From the NCBI GenBank assembly GCA_015178975.1, contig WHVD01000019.1:496001-560000 (forward strand): 64,000 bases of DNA, given 5' to 3'. This document shows, in pieces, positions 34,464-46,180 of the stretch. The notes beneath the pieces are model-generated. The model saw only the letters and a program-made list of their open reading frames with translations, was not told the origin of the DNA and searched no databases. How positions within the stretch are numbered: the first letter of the stretch is position 1; the number at the start of each line of letters is the position of its first letter. This DNA is from Hysterangium stoloniferum. Lineage: Eukaryota > Basidiomycota > Agaricomycetes > Hysterangiales > Hysterangiaceae. A program made the translations under genes and the position numbers.

Positions 34464-35089
34464 TGTTAAGAACTGAAAACTGACTAATGTCGGTAGGCCA
34501 ACAGGGACTGATCAGAAGGACTTGACTTCAGCTTATGTCCTGCATATCTGTCAGGTGTCCTTAAATTTCGGATGGGTGAAGACTAGTCCTAATGAGTACC
34601 TCTCGGCGAGTTACTGATCAGGACTGAAGGATAAGTCGAGTGTCGGGCCAAGGGGTAGGGGACCGAGAGTGGGCAAGTGCATGTGAAGGTGGAGGGCGGA
34701 ATACTTAGTATGAGACTTAGAGCAGAAAACATTATTGACAATAAGCTTGACTAGGAATGGGAAGGTTATGATTTGTTTGGAGGCCGTGAAATAACTGAGA
34801 GCGGGATTATGAGAAAAGGAAATAGTCCGAGGGTTACAAGTATATATAGACATACATATGTGAAACATAGAATAGAACGGATCATCATAATAAAAAGGGA
34901 TGTATCAGAGTTTAACCAGATAGTACGAGTATATTTTGACAAGGGCGTAAACGGAGTTTGATCGCCGTGAAAGCATACATCAGTGTTGGGAGACCGACGG
35001 TTTCTGATGCAATGACTTGAACAATAACTTGAAACGTCAATAGGTGGTGATAACCTTGGGGACCATCAGGTTGCGACATAGTCGTAACA
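34464..35089. mobile_element. Solo LTR no. 4 (family A), 626 bp with internal deletion
   Basis: Starts TGTTAAGAACTG and ends GTCGTAACA. A perfect target duplication CTTTG lies at 34459-34463 and 35090-35094. About 95 bases are missing inside relative to the other three family A LTRs, and it is more diverged, so it is probably the oldest. It splits the copia integrase after VDDYTNF. Confidence 0.92.
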
Positions 35090-35290
35090 CTTTGTTATTG
35101 AAAGCAAAGAGTGACACTTTCCCTTTCCTTCAAACCTGGCAGCAGGCCAGAGAAACTGAAATTGGCCACAAATTTGGCCTATACTGTACTGACAATGGTG
35201 CACTTAAGAGCCACAAAATGGCTAATTGGTTGGAGTCATGGGGCATAGAACATCAGTTCATGGCACCTTACACAATTAACCTTTATCTGT

Positions 35291-36713
35291 AAATGTCACC
35301 CCAGACGTTCAGTTTGTAAGGCTTTAAAAATTGTTTACCAAGATGCTGTAGCAGTCTGGTTTGCCTGCCTTAAGTAATACTACTATATATACTACAGTGG
35401 AGGGTCAACCTATACTTATATTCCTTTTACAGAGGGTCTTAGTAAAAATCACATGGTACCTATTTGAAAATCACTTATTTGAAAAATCATACTGTACACC
35501 CTTTGTCCTCTGAGACATTTATAGCATTTCCCATGTGCCACTTTATTGTCATTATCTTTTTTATGTGAGCTAAAAGGGTCTCTAGTTAGTATAATGCGAA
35601 CCATTTTTGTTAATTGCACCTCAGCTATTTGCCTTCGCTACCGCATACAGATACTGAGATACTATTTTATTATCTAGTATTTAATTCTCACATTCAACCG
35701 TCAGTGTCGACCGTATGATTAGTGCCCAATTGGTAGTTGCGCCCAAATGCTGATGGCCAAAAGATGTCTATTTGCGTTATAAATAAGAACTGGAAATAAG
35801 CGAGGAAGCGCCTGGATCTGAGGCCGCTTATCTTCGACACCACCACGTGCAGCGGCTGTGTAGCAAAGCCACAACGGCGAAATCAATCTGAGATTTTACA
35901 AAAATTAATTTTTTCATTCCTGCCATTTGGATAAGTCTCAAAGCCTCTGTGATATATTCTGCTATCTCATACATGCATTGAAAGTCGAAACTGCCAAACA
36001 GAGGGCGGCATCAATGCAAACGCCCATGCTTTTTGCCATCATTGAACACTCGAGTCTCTGATCCCTTGAATCAGCTCAATTCAGCACCCTATGAAGTGGA
36101 AACACAGAATGATCCGGTGATGGAGGCATACAGTGATGAGAAGAGTGCAAGAGATGCACAGTTTGAGGTAAAGAAGTGTATATCTCACACCATAAAGTGC
36201 AGGCAATGTATATCCTTATTTGGCAATTATGCACCCATAGGCGAAATCCATGGCAATCTTGAATTTACAACTCCCTCACTTTTGGCCCAATTAAAAATCT
36301 GAACATTGTTCCTATTACTAAAAAGATAATTTTTACCAGACGGATAAGAAAAAGCAAAAGGGCCAGAATTGACCTGCTATGCAAATTTGATGGTGTTTAG
36401 ATCACCGCAACATATGGTCATCAGTGGCAAATCATGCTTATCAGCGTAACCTCCCACGGAAGTTCATCAGCGTCAAATCAAGTGGCGGGCGTGGCCATGG
36501 CTAACTCAGTTGAGATCGTTGGCCATTGCCCATGTATAACTTGCAGGACTCGGATCGTGCATATTTTCAGCAATTTAAAGGACTGCCTAGTATCTACTAT
36601 AGAGTTTGTTATTCTCAACAGTGTTGACGAGGTCACGGATATGGTCAACATGACGCTGACAACTAGTTCGTCTAAAACAATTTTATCATTGCTCATCGTT
36701 CATCTCTCGTGTA
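35291..36713. other. No supported gene
   Basis: Short open frames at 36033-36302 and 36434-36754 have no recognisable family or splice partners. The first exon of the DUF6533-type locus 3 may lie in the right part. Confidence 0.35.
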
Positions 36714-38617
36714 GTGTTTACGAACACCACTCAAATCCAGGCCGCTTCCGATAGTCATAATTGGGGTAAATCAGCAGGTAGGCATTGTTTATGTCGCTTT
36801 GCTCACTACTATGTCGAACTTTTGGCAAATGTAGCGGGAGGTGCCGCCCTGGTATTATTCGATTATTTTCTGACACTGGACGCTGAAGTACGTTTATCCA
36901 AATACTGAATATTTAAGAGTGGTTAACTGACAATCCAATTTTCGTTTAGATAACCCATGTCTGGAGGTAGAAAATATTTCATTATCACGGCCCCACTCGC
37001 AGTATTATTAACCATTGGTATCCTTTAGACGATCATGGTCACTCACGAAAATGATATATTTTTTCGGCCGCTATGTGGGCATAATAAATTCTCTGTGAGC
37101 ATAAAGAGGATTTTGGCAGAATTTTCTATTTTCTAACCTATCCTTTCAGCCTTCTTGCAACCAGTAAGTCATGGAAGGCCATCATTGTGGCCCAAGTACT
37201 CAACTATGTGTAATATAGTGACGACGGTTCATCAGTCATCAGTTACTGTGCGTAAAATTTGCCATGTTTGTCTGTGTTACTGAGTGATTTATCTTTGCAC
37301 AATAGTTGTCGGTATTATGCCCCCACCACTGTACCCATTCAGTTCACAGATGTACCTACTATTAGATGTCAAAATTGGCTCTGGTACTCTTCTCTGTAAG
37401 TGCTCATGATTTGGAGATAGATCGTGTATTCAAGTTAACTCTCTTTTCCGTGGTAGAGGCATTGTGGTAACTGCATTTGCACCCACCAACGCTCTTATGG
37501 CCCTTCGGCTCCATAATCTGTTTAGAGATACCAAATACAGTTCGTAAACACCAAAACAACCCTCGAAATATGCTCATATCCCCCCAGTGCGATTTATTTT
37601 GCTAGGGCTGTTTACACGTTGAGTCGCCACTTTACATTTTCTTTGTCCGTAAATTACCCACTCCCATATCTTACTGCAGTTGAGCATGGAGTACGTTCCA
37701 TACCTCTTATGCCTCAGATGAAGTATTAACGACCATTCGCAGCTATTTATCGTGGCATACTCTGTGATATCCCACCATTCCCAAGGCACGATAATGGTAT
37801 CCAAGCAACTTATGGGATGCTTTCAAGTAACATCCGGTAACTTTCGCGTGCTCGCCCTAACAGCGGCGTGCGTACTCTCGGTATTTTAAGTTCACCATCG
37901 TTGACGAACCTGTAACAGAATTCTAAACTTAACTGTAACCAGTACCTACCCTCTCCCTCAGTTTTTGCTACGTGTTAACATATTACACAGGCATTTACTT
38001 AGTGTTTGTATTGCAAAAGTTCTCTGGTTTTATGGAGGAAAGGTCACGCTTGAAAGGTCTTACATGTCTTCGGGACGGCAATAAATTCGTGTCTGGGTTT
38101 TCATTATTGTTGAGAAGTAGTGTTATATTTTATCTCATGTGTGTTGCTACACCCAAAACTCACTACCTGCATTTGCTGAATATTTACTTTTAATTTAGAT
38201 GTTTTGGTTAGTTCAAGGTCTTATAGTTTACATTCACTTCGGGAGAGCTAATTATATGATCCAGGAGCTGTATTTGTCAACTGTTTATATATCCTGGATT
38301 ACAAAACTCGCCTTCTTCAGTCAATAGCCGTCCCGTAAGTACTTATATACGTATCTCGGAAAATAGAACTGACATTGAGACTAGATGGTTTGTCGCAATA
38401 TACAACATCGCTGTATGTTTACTTGTCCAGATGTAGTGTTTAGATGTGCACTGATTCCACCTATTAGGGCTCACGACTTGTAATGTTACATGGAGGCAAT
38501 CTCAACGATTCTTCTGGCGTATATGAAAACGGGAATGAGTTTCGAATCGACATGATCCCCGAATATGATCTGAGCCCCACGCGGTCCATTGTACTCTGTA
38601 TGGAGGAGAGTACTTAA
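36714..38617 (+). pseudogene. DUF6533-type locus 3, probably damaged
   Basis: Diverged paralogue of the locus at 24352-26232 with the same exon order. It carries AALVLFDYFLTLDAE (about 36840), ITHVWR, SWSLTKMIYFFGRYVGI, CQNWLWYSS and GIVVTAFAPTNALMALRLHN. After these come GIYLVFVLQKFSGF and FSLLLRSSVIFYL, then an 8-base micro-exon (38199-38206), VFVNCLYILDYKTRLLQSIA, and a polar tail with MIPEYDLSP, ending TAA at 38617. The joint before the last exon (38449-38480) cannot be spliced in frame and meets TAG. The micro-exons near 37230 and 37320 also break phase. No ATG is seen before the first helix (it may lie in an unseen exon). It could be a gene with splicing I failed to read, but a pseudogene fits better. 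Confidence 0.55.
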
Positions 38618-40354
38618 TCAGTCTTCCGTCCCCAAGTAGCTCCTTAAGTGGTTGCAAAAGTTATCGTTGTATGGTTTGGCGCATTTCTGCCCCTTTATAC
38701 AGGTATAATGTGTGATAAAAGCATGTGGATACCAGGACACCAACCCCTTAATGTATTTAGATGGAATCAGAAAGACTAAAGGATAGAAACATTGGATAAT
38801 ATAATTTATAAATACGTAGAGTTAGTTCCTAGCAGTGCGGTTCTTACCCAGGAAAACTGTTTTTTTTTGCGGGCCGAGAATCTTCGTCAATGATTTGCGT
38901 ATGATAATGTACATGGGTGAGTTGCTATAACCGTGCCTCGTGAACATGCACAGAACAGAAAAAAAAGACAGCCTTTCCTCCTCTTCCCGTTAAGGGAAAA
39001 CTGATCATTTGATATTACGAAAGGTGCAATCCTGGTGACACAGTCTTACTACTTGCCATCCTCGTTTTACACTACTCTACCCCCTCCCCTCCACCTCTAT
39101 CCAGAACATTTCGAACAATCAAGATTACCTCATACCACGGCCATCCTTGACCACACCTCGAGGAAACTTTTCAGTTGCTTACGGATCGGGACCTTTCGGA
39201 CTTCTTTCTCTTAATGAACATTGATTTCGCTCCGATTGTATACCACAGTCCAAAAAAGGCTGAGTTTCGTCATGTCTGTTTCCGACCAAATGAGGCTGAA
39301 TACCACCATCCTTTCAGAAGGAATACTTCCCCTGGGAATGATACTTGTTGGTCTGTATCCACCAATGGTAACTTGATGGGAAAAGCAGGAAGCTATGATG
39401 TCCCCAGTGCCTGCCCAGGGTCTTGTCTGTTGTCTTTAGTATTGCCTTCTTAATAGAAAATGTGAGCTCTAGAGGATGGAAGACCCACTGGATGATTGTG
39501 GGACAAGACAAGAAAGGTCTGCATACACAGTAGTTAAAAAACCATCCAAATGTTTCGTACTTTTGGAAAGATAAGTAATTAGATAGGAAGTGATCTAGCA
39601 ACATTCAAACCACGGCGTTTTGGGGACTTATAGTTAATTATCGAGTAGCTAGAGATAAAATACCAAATCTCGAGTAGTCAAGGTTAGCTTGGGTAGATGG
39701 CATGTGGACTGGTGTGTTCAGTTTAAGCAGAAAGTACATTTTGAAACCAACTGTTTTTATTTGATATTCCAGTAGGTTGAGGAGTAAAGGTCCAGCTAGC
39801 TAGGTCCAGGTGTCCCTGAATTGGACTCTTTGAGAGTTTTGAGGAAACCCCTTCCAGCCATCATTTCTCCTCACAAACGAAAGGTCTCAACCAAAGATCA
39901 CATGGACATAGATCTGGAGAGTCCAACAAAGAAATCAAGAGCATCTTAAACTATAGTATGTCGTAATTGTTACATCTGGTTCTTGGACTTCATTAACAAT
40001 GCATTCTCTCTCAGACTGTTATTATCACCCAGTCTTGTTAGAATTACATAATAGGGTGAAAAGTATGAGTTTATAGTCGATTGGTACCACTCTGATGTTC
40101 TTGAGGAGATCTGATGGCATCAAAAGTGAACTGACTCGAGGGTTGGCTTGTCCCACAAGAAGACCCCCAGCCACTCCATTAAACTAATAATATCCACAAA
40201 CAGTATTGTATGCGATTCTGGCAAGTATGCTGCAGGACACCCATCATTACTTAGTATATTATGTATTATCGTGAATTTAAAAGAATGTCAACTTTTTTAA
40301 CTATCAATAAAAGATTGAGGTACACAAGAAAGAAAGAGAAAGCAAGCAGCAGAG
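38618..40354. other. Intergenic stretch, no supported gene
   Basis: Scattered short open frames only. No repeat or RNA gene was recognised. Confidence 0.4.
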
Positions 40355-41203
40355 ATGGAAGAGTATAAAGAGTTCTGGCATGAGCATCTGTCAAAATCAA
40401 TCAATGTGACAGACTTGACATTCCAAAATATGAGCTTTGAACTCTTTTGGAATGCACCATCACCATGCTGCCCATTCAATTGTTTGAAGTGGTAAGTATC
40501 CATATAAAAACTAGAATATGTATTCTAATATAATACCCTAATTATAGCTGCCATTCAGAAACACACAGTGACTGCACAAGATGTAGAATTGCGAAGTACT
40601 TATGATTGTGCCATTGCATTGCAAGCCTCTGTGGAGCTCCAAAAGTCAACACCTAAGCATGCTCTGGAGTCTGGGGGAGATGTACAAAGGGCCTCAAAAA
40701 GGTTGTGCAAAACAGAGATGGAGCTATGTGATAATTATTCCAGACTGCCTAAATTACAAAGCAGAAGTTTTGGCACTGTATTCAGACCATCACTGAGCCA
40801 TCCCAATGAACTCTTCAATCCAACAAAGCCATCCAATACTTACATCCTACACCCGCCACAATATCCATCCCCAGCATTCAGCTACAACTCCTCCTGCATT
40901 GTGTCATCAAAGCAATGCCATAATGCAGGTTCCAGTCTGCTTTATCCCGAACAGATCCACAACCTCTTGCCCCAACACCATTCCATACCATACCCCAATG
41001 TTTCACCATATCATCCAGTACCACCCATCTTTCAGAAAACTGCTGCAAAGGAACCACAGCGAAGGCACTGCAGTGAAGGAACTGCCACAAAGGAACTGCA
41101 GCTAAGGAACCACAGCAAAGGAACCACAGTGAAGGAACTGAACGTAGATGGTGCCAGGGGAGGCAATGCTGGGAGAAGAAATGATATGAAAGAATACATT
41201 TAG
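40355..41203 (+). CDS. Hypothetical two-exon protein with a repeat-encoded tail
   Basis: Exon 1 at 40355-40491 (MEEYKEFWHEHLSK.., FELFWNAPSPCCPFNC) ends at a strong donor GTAAGT. After an intron with acceptor TTATAG (40547) the frame 40550-41203 continues AIQKHTVTAQDVELR.., ALQASVELQKSTPK, ASKRLCKTEMELCDNYSRLP. This part is helical and looks like a genuine protein. The joint is off by one base, so either the splice sites differ or the gene carries an indel. The C-terminal 40 residues are encoded by a 14-bp minisatellite. No family was recognised. The surroundings are repeats, so it may belong to a mobile element. Confidence 0.45.
41048..41140 (+). repeat. 14-bp minisatellite, 6.6 copies, inside an open reading frame
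   Basis: Units such as AAGGAACCACAGCG, AAGGCACTGCAGTG and AAGGAACTGCAGCT follow each other with no spacer at 41048, 41062, 41076, 41090, 41104, 41118 and 41132. Because 14 is not a multiple of 3, the encoded repeat cycles through all frames. Confidence 0.85.
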
Positions 41204-41596
41204 ATTATCATGCTAGTCCTTTTGATTCTTGTTCTCATGAGATTGCAAATTTTGATAATCATTCTCAACATTTTATGATTTTATGACAAGGTTCTGCAAA
41301 TACAGGGCTACCCATAACCTCAATCAGTAACCAACACTTTGCAACAAACATAGCAATAATATATCTCCCCAAGCCGGCCCCAAATCCATAATCCATTTTT
41401 GTGTCCTTGTAATGCTCATCCCAACTGTCCGTCATGTGTCCTGATCCCAGACTTTCCAAATTGCATCAGTGCCAGCACTAATGATGGTGGAAACAAAGGA
41501 TAAAAGGATATGTAGTACATGCATCTCTGGCAGTAAGGATGTGGTTATGTTGCACACAAGGTGGCCGGCTGAGGTTCACACATTTCGATGTGCACT

Positions 41597-42045
41597 GGAT
41601 GGTTTGAAAGGCTAGAGGAAGTTTGAGGTCTAGCACAAAGGAAAGGATGTGTTTCAGCACTGAACAGAATGAGATGTCACAAAGGGCATTACCTGGTTGA
41701 AGTTGGGGCCAATGGTAAAGATGTATGACTTGTGATGCAATAGCCGTTGGTGGGTAGGATGGTTCGAAAGGCTAGAGGAAGTTTGAGGCCTAGCACAAAG
41801 GAAAGGATGTGTCTCAGCACTGAACAGAACAAGATGTTACAAAGGGCATTACCTGGTTGAAGTTGGGGCCAATGGTAAAGATGTACGACTTGTGACACAA
41901 TAGCCATTGGTGGGTAGGATGGTTTGAAAGGCTAGAGGAAGTTTGAGACCTAGTGGGAAGATAAGGATGTGTTTCAGCACTGGACAGAATGAAATATGAC
42001 ACAGGACATTACCTGTTTGAAGTTGGGGCCAGCAGTAAAGATGTA
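41597..42045. repeat. 160-bp tandem repeat, 2.8 copies
   Basis: Each unit starts GGATGGTT(T/C)GAAAGGCTAG, at 41597, 41757 and 41917, exactly 160 bases apart. It includes AAGGATGTGT(T/C)TCAGCACTG and GAAGTTGGGGCCA. Copies 1 and 2 are about 95% alike; copy 3 is more diverged and ends near 42045. Not coding. Confidence 0.88.
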
Positions 42046-42391
42046 TGAGATCCTCAATGGAGAAGGAGAATGGCCTCGATAATGGTGCTGTTGTTAAAGG
42101 GGATATGTCACTTGTCGACCTTCCTGTAGCACATTTGTAAACCAATGTTGCCCATTTTCGTCAACTCAGCACTGGACAAGTGCTATTAGTCGATATCTGA
42201 AGCATGCATTATGTGTTATGCCAACTAAGGCCATACGTCACAGTAAATATTGGCACCCCTCATTTTGCAGGAGTCTGGGGGACATACTGTATGTCTGGCA
42301 GCTCTTCTGAAGTGATCACATCGCTTGTGAACATCCAGATCTGACCACCGACATGCTGAGTGGTACCAATCAACTGAACACTGAAAAGTAT

Positions 42392-42471
42392 TGACCTAAG
42401 CTGGATTTGAACCAGCAACCACTATGTCTGGATTACATATCTAGTGCTCTTAACCCCTGAGCTATCAGGCC
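42392..42471 (-). tRNA. tRNA-Thr(UGU)-like relic or SINE head
   Basis: Minus strand folds as a tRNA. It has a 7-bp acceptor stem GGCCTGA/TTAGGTC (two G-U), a D arm GCTC..GAGC, and a perfect 5-bp T stem GCTGG/CCAGC with loop TTCAAAT and discriminator A. The anticodon arm CTAGA-TATGTAA-TCCAG would give UGU (Thr) but has A at position 33 where U is invariant, an A-C mismatch in the stem, and a variable region of 11 bases. It is therefore probably not a functional tRNA. It may be a pseudogene or the tRNA-derived head of a SINE. Confidence 0.5.
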
Positions 42472-43059
42472 ATTAAGAGTAGTTCTATTAAGAACCAGTT
42501 ACTACTGAGATTATTAGTCATCAGTAAGATATTAATATATCAGGTCAACCATTGCTCATTCAAACAAGTCTTTACTTTGAAACTGATTTTTTGATTTCAG
42601 AAAACTTCCTCATTCTTTCACTTATGCTTTATGTGATACCTAAGTCACTCGAGTGAGTGTTTTAAAAACTCAATTACACTTTAATTTATGTCGTTTTACT
42701 ATTCTTGCGGCGGCCAAGGGTTCTGCTGTCGCAAGACGGCGCTTTCCGAATGGTATACACGGGCGATTTATTTAACATTTGATCCAAGGCTCGTACTTGA
42801 CCATCTGAAAACATTCAATCATTCAAAAAATGTGGGTTGCTCATTTTGCTCCAGGTATGTGTCAACTTCAAGTTTTCATAATGTTAGCTTTACTTTGAAG
42901 ACCGCTTTAATTATATCAAGAATTCATGGCCAAACCATTTATTCTTGAAGTCCCTCTCTAAGTCCCTCTCTGGTTCCTCGCACTGGGATGTGCACTAAAC
43001 GACACATTAAACTTTGTGCTTAATTTTCTCAGAATTATTCAATCTCGGCCCTACTCTGG

Positions 43060-43365
43060 TTTGGAGAGGCTGTTTCCCATATCCTAATAGCTATCTCTTC
43101 AAGCACGCGCTGCTGGGCATGGTCGCCACTGGTATGCCTTATATTTCTCTCGTTAAGTACAAACACCACCAGAGCTAATTGTGTCACAGGCAGAGTATAT
43201 TGCCCCAGGTTCATCTTTGACCAGACGTAAGAGCACGCCCTTGCATTCGCTGTCGTAGTCTCTCATTTCTTGTTGGAAATTCCGTCTCATCGTCGCGGTG
43301 TCTTCTGTCCCATACTTTATAATATAATCACGCAGTCCCCATTGACAATGTTGCATTGGGAGAAA
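43060..43365 (-). pseudogene. Fragment of an unknown host-like gene, copy 1
   Basis: Minus-strand reading FQQEMRDYDSECKG.., CDTISSGGV, then after an intron-like gap HAQQRVLEEIAIRIWET. It is homologous to 49690-49980 on the plus strand (EMRDYDSKRKSL, ISSGGVIVI, NHAKQRVREEIIIRIWDT). Phase does not match across the gap. No family was recognised. Confidence 0.45.
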
Positions 43366-43521
43366 ATCTGTTCAACCGCCTCTCCTCAACTTCCTTCTAT
43401 TAGTTGGGATCCTATTTGCGTCATTTGTTGTATTCAATATAGCCGCTGACTCGTTATACTAGAATATGATGAAGTCATCTAGGAATGTTTACTAATATCT
43501 ATTGTCTTATCAACAACATAC

Positions 43522-44160
43522 CTGGAGTTCACGAGGAAATATTTCATTATCCGGCCCCCCTTGCTCTATTACTGATCATTGAAATCCTTTAGATGATCAT
43601 GGTCACTCACAAGAATGATATTTTTTCTGCCGCGAAGTGGGGATGCTAAATTCTCTGTGAGTATAAAGCTGAATTTGGCAGGTTTTCTATTTTTCTGACG
43701 TATTCCTTGAGCCTTCTCCCGATCAGTGAGTCATAGAAAGCCATCATGGTAGCGCAATTGCTTAATCGACGTGTTATTATAGTAGACGGTTCATCAGTCA
43801 TCATTTACTGTACGTGAAAAATCACCACGTTCACCTGTGGTACTGACTGAGTGCTTTCCCCTTTCAGCTCACAGATGTACCCACTATTAGATGTCATTGG
43901 CTCTGGTACTCTACTCTGTAAGTGCTCATAATACCGGAAACAGATCATATTTTCAAGTTAACTCTCCTTTGCGTGGTAGAGGCATTGTGTTAACTGCATT
44001 TGCGCCTACCAATACTATTTTGAACCTCCGGCTGCATAATTTGTTCAGAGATATCGAATACAGTTTGTGAAAACCAAACCTGCTCTAGAAATGCGCTCAT
44101 ATCCCTCTAGTGCAATATATCTTGCTACTTGTGTTTAAATGTTGAGCCGCCATTTAGATC
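43522..44160 (+). pseudogene. DUF6533-type locus 4, 5'-truncated and dead
   Basis: Related to the locus at 36714-38617 from TACCTGGAG (second exon) through the W-x-W-Y exon (43890-43918) and the following GI(V/L)-type exon. In the third exon the expected CGA codon is TGA and the frame is lost before the end. No helix 1-2 exon precedes it and nothing recognisable follows 44160. Confidence 0.75.
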
Positions 44161-44330
44161 CCATTTGTCTAGAAATTTTAATGCACTCCAATTGATTATC
44201 CACGATCGAGCATTAATAGCAACTTTAAGTCTCAGCGATATGCGATTCGCTATATATACGTTACCTAATAGGAAGTTAAGCTACAAATACATATGAGTTT
44301 GTTTTTGTAAATGATAACACCTAAGTACTT

Positions 44331-44360
44331 ACTCTCAGCGATATGCGATTCGCTGAGAGT
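44331..44360. repeat. Perfect 11-bp hairpin
   Basis: ACTCTCAGCGA (44331-44341) and TCGCTGAGAGT (44350-44360) with an 8-base spacer. A partial copy, CTCAGCGATATGCGATTCGC, lies at 44231-44250. Confidence 0.8.
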
Positions 44361-44499
44361 TCCACTGTACTATAGTATACTACACATATATAACAATACA
44401 TTTTAAGGGGAGATTCAAACCGAAGTTAATTATGTCATTTCGAGACATACACTGTCTCATTTTTCCGTTTGCGCATTCTTCAAGGCTCGATTACTTAAC

Positions 44500-45781
44500 A
44501 AGCATGTACCAGTAGTACGTTAGAGATACTTCCATGGCTCAACTGATTTGTGCAGAGGTCTGGGACGGAATACCAATTTGACATCATAAGTTCATGGAAG
44601 AGCATTCTAAATGGAATCGGAAATCGACCAGGTGCCAAAAAGAATGATAATATTCTCTCGACGGGAGATATGACAAAATATTGGGAGAGAGCCATGCCTG
44701 CTGACCACAGGGAAATAAGAAAATGAACATGCGGAGATTGCGGCAAGATAAGAAAACCTAGGTTGCCCAAATCCGATCTTATGCAAGTCTGAGACAAAGC
44801 CTCTCTTGGACAAGCTATACCAGAAATGGGATCCAGGGTGAGGAAAGGCAGCACAGGCTGGAAGAGACCAATAACACGGGCCAAGGAAAAAGGGCTTTCA
44901 ACCCAGATAATATGCTCACCATGGATTCCGTGTCATAGCGCCAGAAACGCGTATATCCCAGATGCCTCCGACTAGGAAAGCCATATTCGAGAAAGTTAAA
45001 GGCCATAGCGGTGATATCGGAAATGGCAGCGCTGATGTTGAGGCCGCTAAAGGGGTGGAAGGGGCCATGCTGAGCTTGTTAAACCTGACCATCCCTGATA
45101 CATATGAGATCAGGGGTATGAAGCTCTCCACCGCGACCCTGCTATATATGGATCTTCTACACCTGAAGGAGTAGAGGGAACATTAACCTTGTCATCGAGA
45201 TGATCGAGTTCGATGTGGATGGTGGTCAGGACATATACCAGCGGAAGAACGGGTATGCATCTCCATCAGATTTAAAGACATTAGCAGAATATGCGAAACA
45301 TCTTCTGAAGAGCCATTCATAAGTCATGTCAATTGAGAAAATGGTGGTTAAACATACCAACTTATGAGATTAAGGCGGACTGCCTTGAGTGTGAATTCAT
45401 CGAAGTGCACTGTATCAGGGCAAAGTAAAATATGGGATTTAACAAAAACACCTATGGCTCACGACTGGCAAGCAGTGGCCAGTAGCTCAATTGGGGATTA
45501 TCTTAGGCTGTGGTCTAACAGCCTACAAGGATGATGGAAACCTGATACAGGTGAGCTGCCTGTTTCGAATTATTGTCTTGGAGGCGGCCTACATAATTTG
45601 AAAGACAAGGTGTAACTGGAGAATATCTAAATATTGGGACCCTGAACCAGAGGTATGACCAGTAACCTTGAAATCACAAACCTCTGGGTATAATTTACAG
45701 CGGGGTGAAGGAGGGTGGCTAGTCTCCCTGTCCTCAAAAACGCTTCACAGAAAGTGAATAATTAATAATAATAATAAATAT
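44500..45781 (+). pseudogene. Non-LTR retrotransposon (LINE), 3' end of ORF2
   Basis: Plus strand. The RNase H-type block KVKGHSGDIGNGSADVEAAK (about 44990-45049) is followed by LLNLTIPDTYEIRGMKLSTAT. Farther on, ILGCGLTAYKDDG and LFRIIVLEAAYII (about 45500-45600) match the C-terminal part of ORF2 of Agaricomycete LINEs. Several stops and frameshifts are present. The copy ends in a (TAA)n tail at about 45760-45781, the usual LINE 3' signature. The upstream 44500-44930 is probably more of the same element but is too decayed to read. Confidence 0.75.
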
Positions 45782-46180
45782 TCCGCTAACCGATTCGCCT
45801 ATAGTGGGGAAGTTCGAAGCCACGCGTGACATGTTGTGACTGCGCGAAGTTCAGTAAGGGTTCCCTCAGGCCTCCATCGAGCAAGGCGAGCAGGTTTCGG
45901 CGGGGGTTACCAAACCAGGATATCTTCAGTCTGATTATATCGTTTCATCTTCTAGTATAATATCACTAACGAACACTTACACAACTGGTTTCGAGGATTG
46001 AACACACTATGTATTCAGGAAATCACCGCTCAACTTTGTCAAGTCCAGATCTATCACCTCAAAGTCTCAAGCAAACACGTCGTATGACCTCCCCAGTACC
46101 CCCGCCAGCCCCTTTGAACCTTGTGAGTCTCAAAAAAGTTATCAACTCCCCTCGCTGACCAGTAAGATTGGAAGCCGGAA

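Larger units (their letters stand above)
31920..35290 (+). pseudogene. Third copia fragment (protease-integrase), split by four LTR insertions
   Basis: Plus strand copia pol pieces in order. 31930-32154 reads NVLYIPDTIV and DSNLIAHFD, homologous to the first copia element. 33525-33593 reads TLKTWHHCLGHANYKSVSDM (GAG-pre-integrase). 34231-34458 reads CDSCILGKQTK, WVDLSGPQAITSQ and MNIVDDYTNF (integrase). 35095-35290 reads FLQTWQQARETE, CTDNGALKSH and EHQFMAPYT (integrase core). The pieces abut when the LTRs at 32155-33519, 33594-34225 and 34464-35089 are removed. Stops within the pieces show the copy was old. Confidence 0.9.

Noticed and set aside
42392-42471. Functional tRNA-Thr gene
   Set aside because: Position 33 is not U, the anticodon stem has a mismatch and the variable region is too long.
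44495-44884. Minus-strand 129-codon open frame
   Set aside because: It is antisense to the LINE fragment and has no protein features of its own.
46009-46122. Upstream exon of the Ser/Pro-rich gene
   Set aside because: A good donor and open frame, but every acceptor before 46181 gives a stop or the wrong phase.
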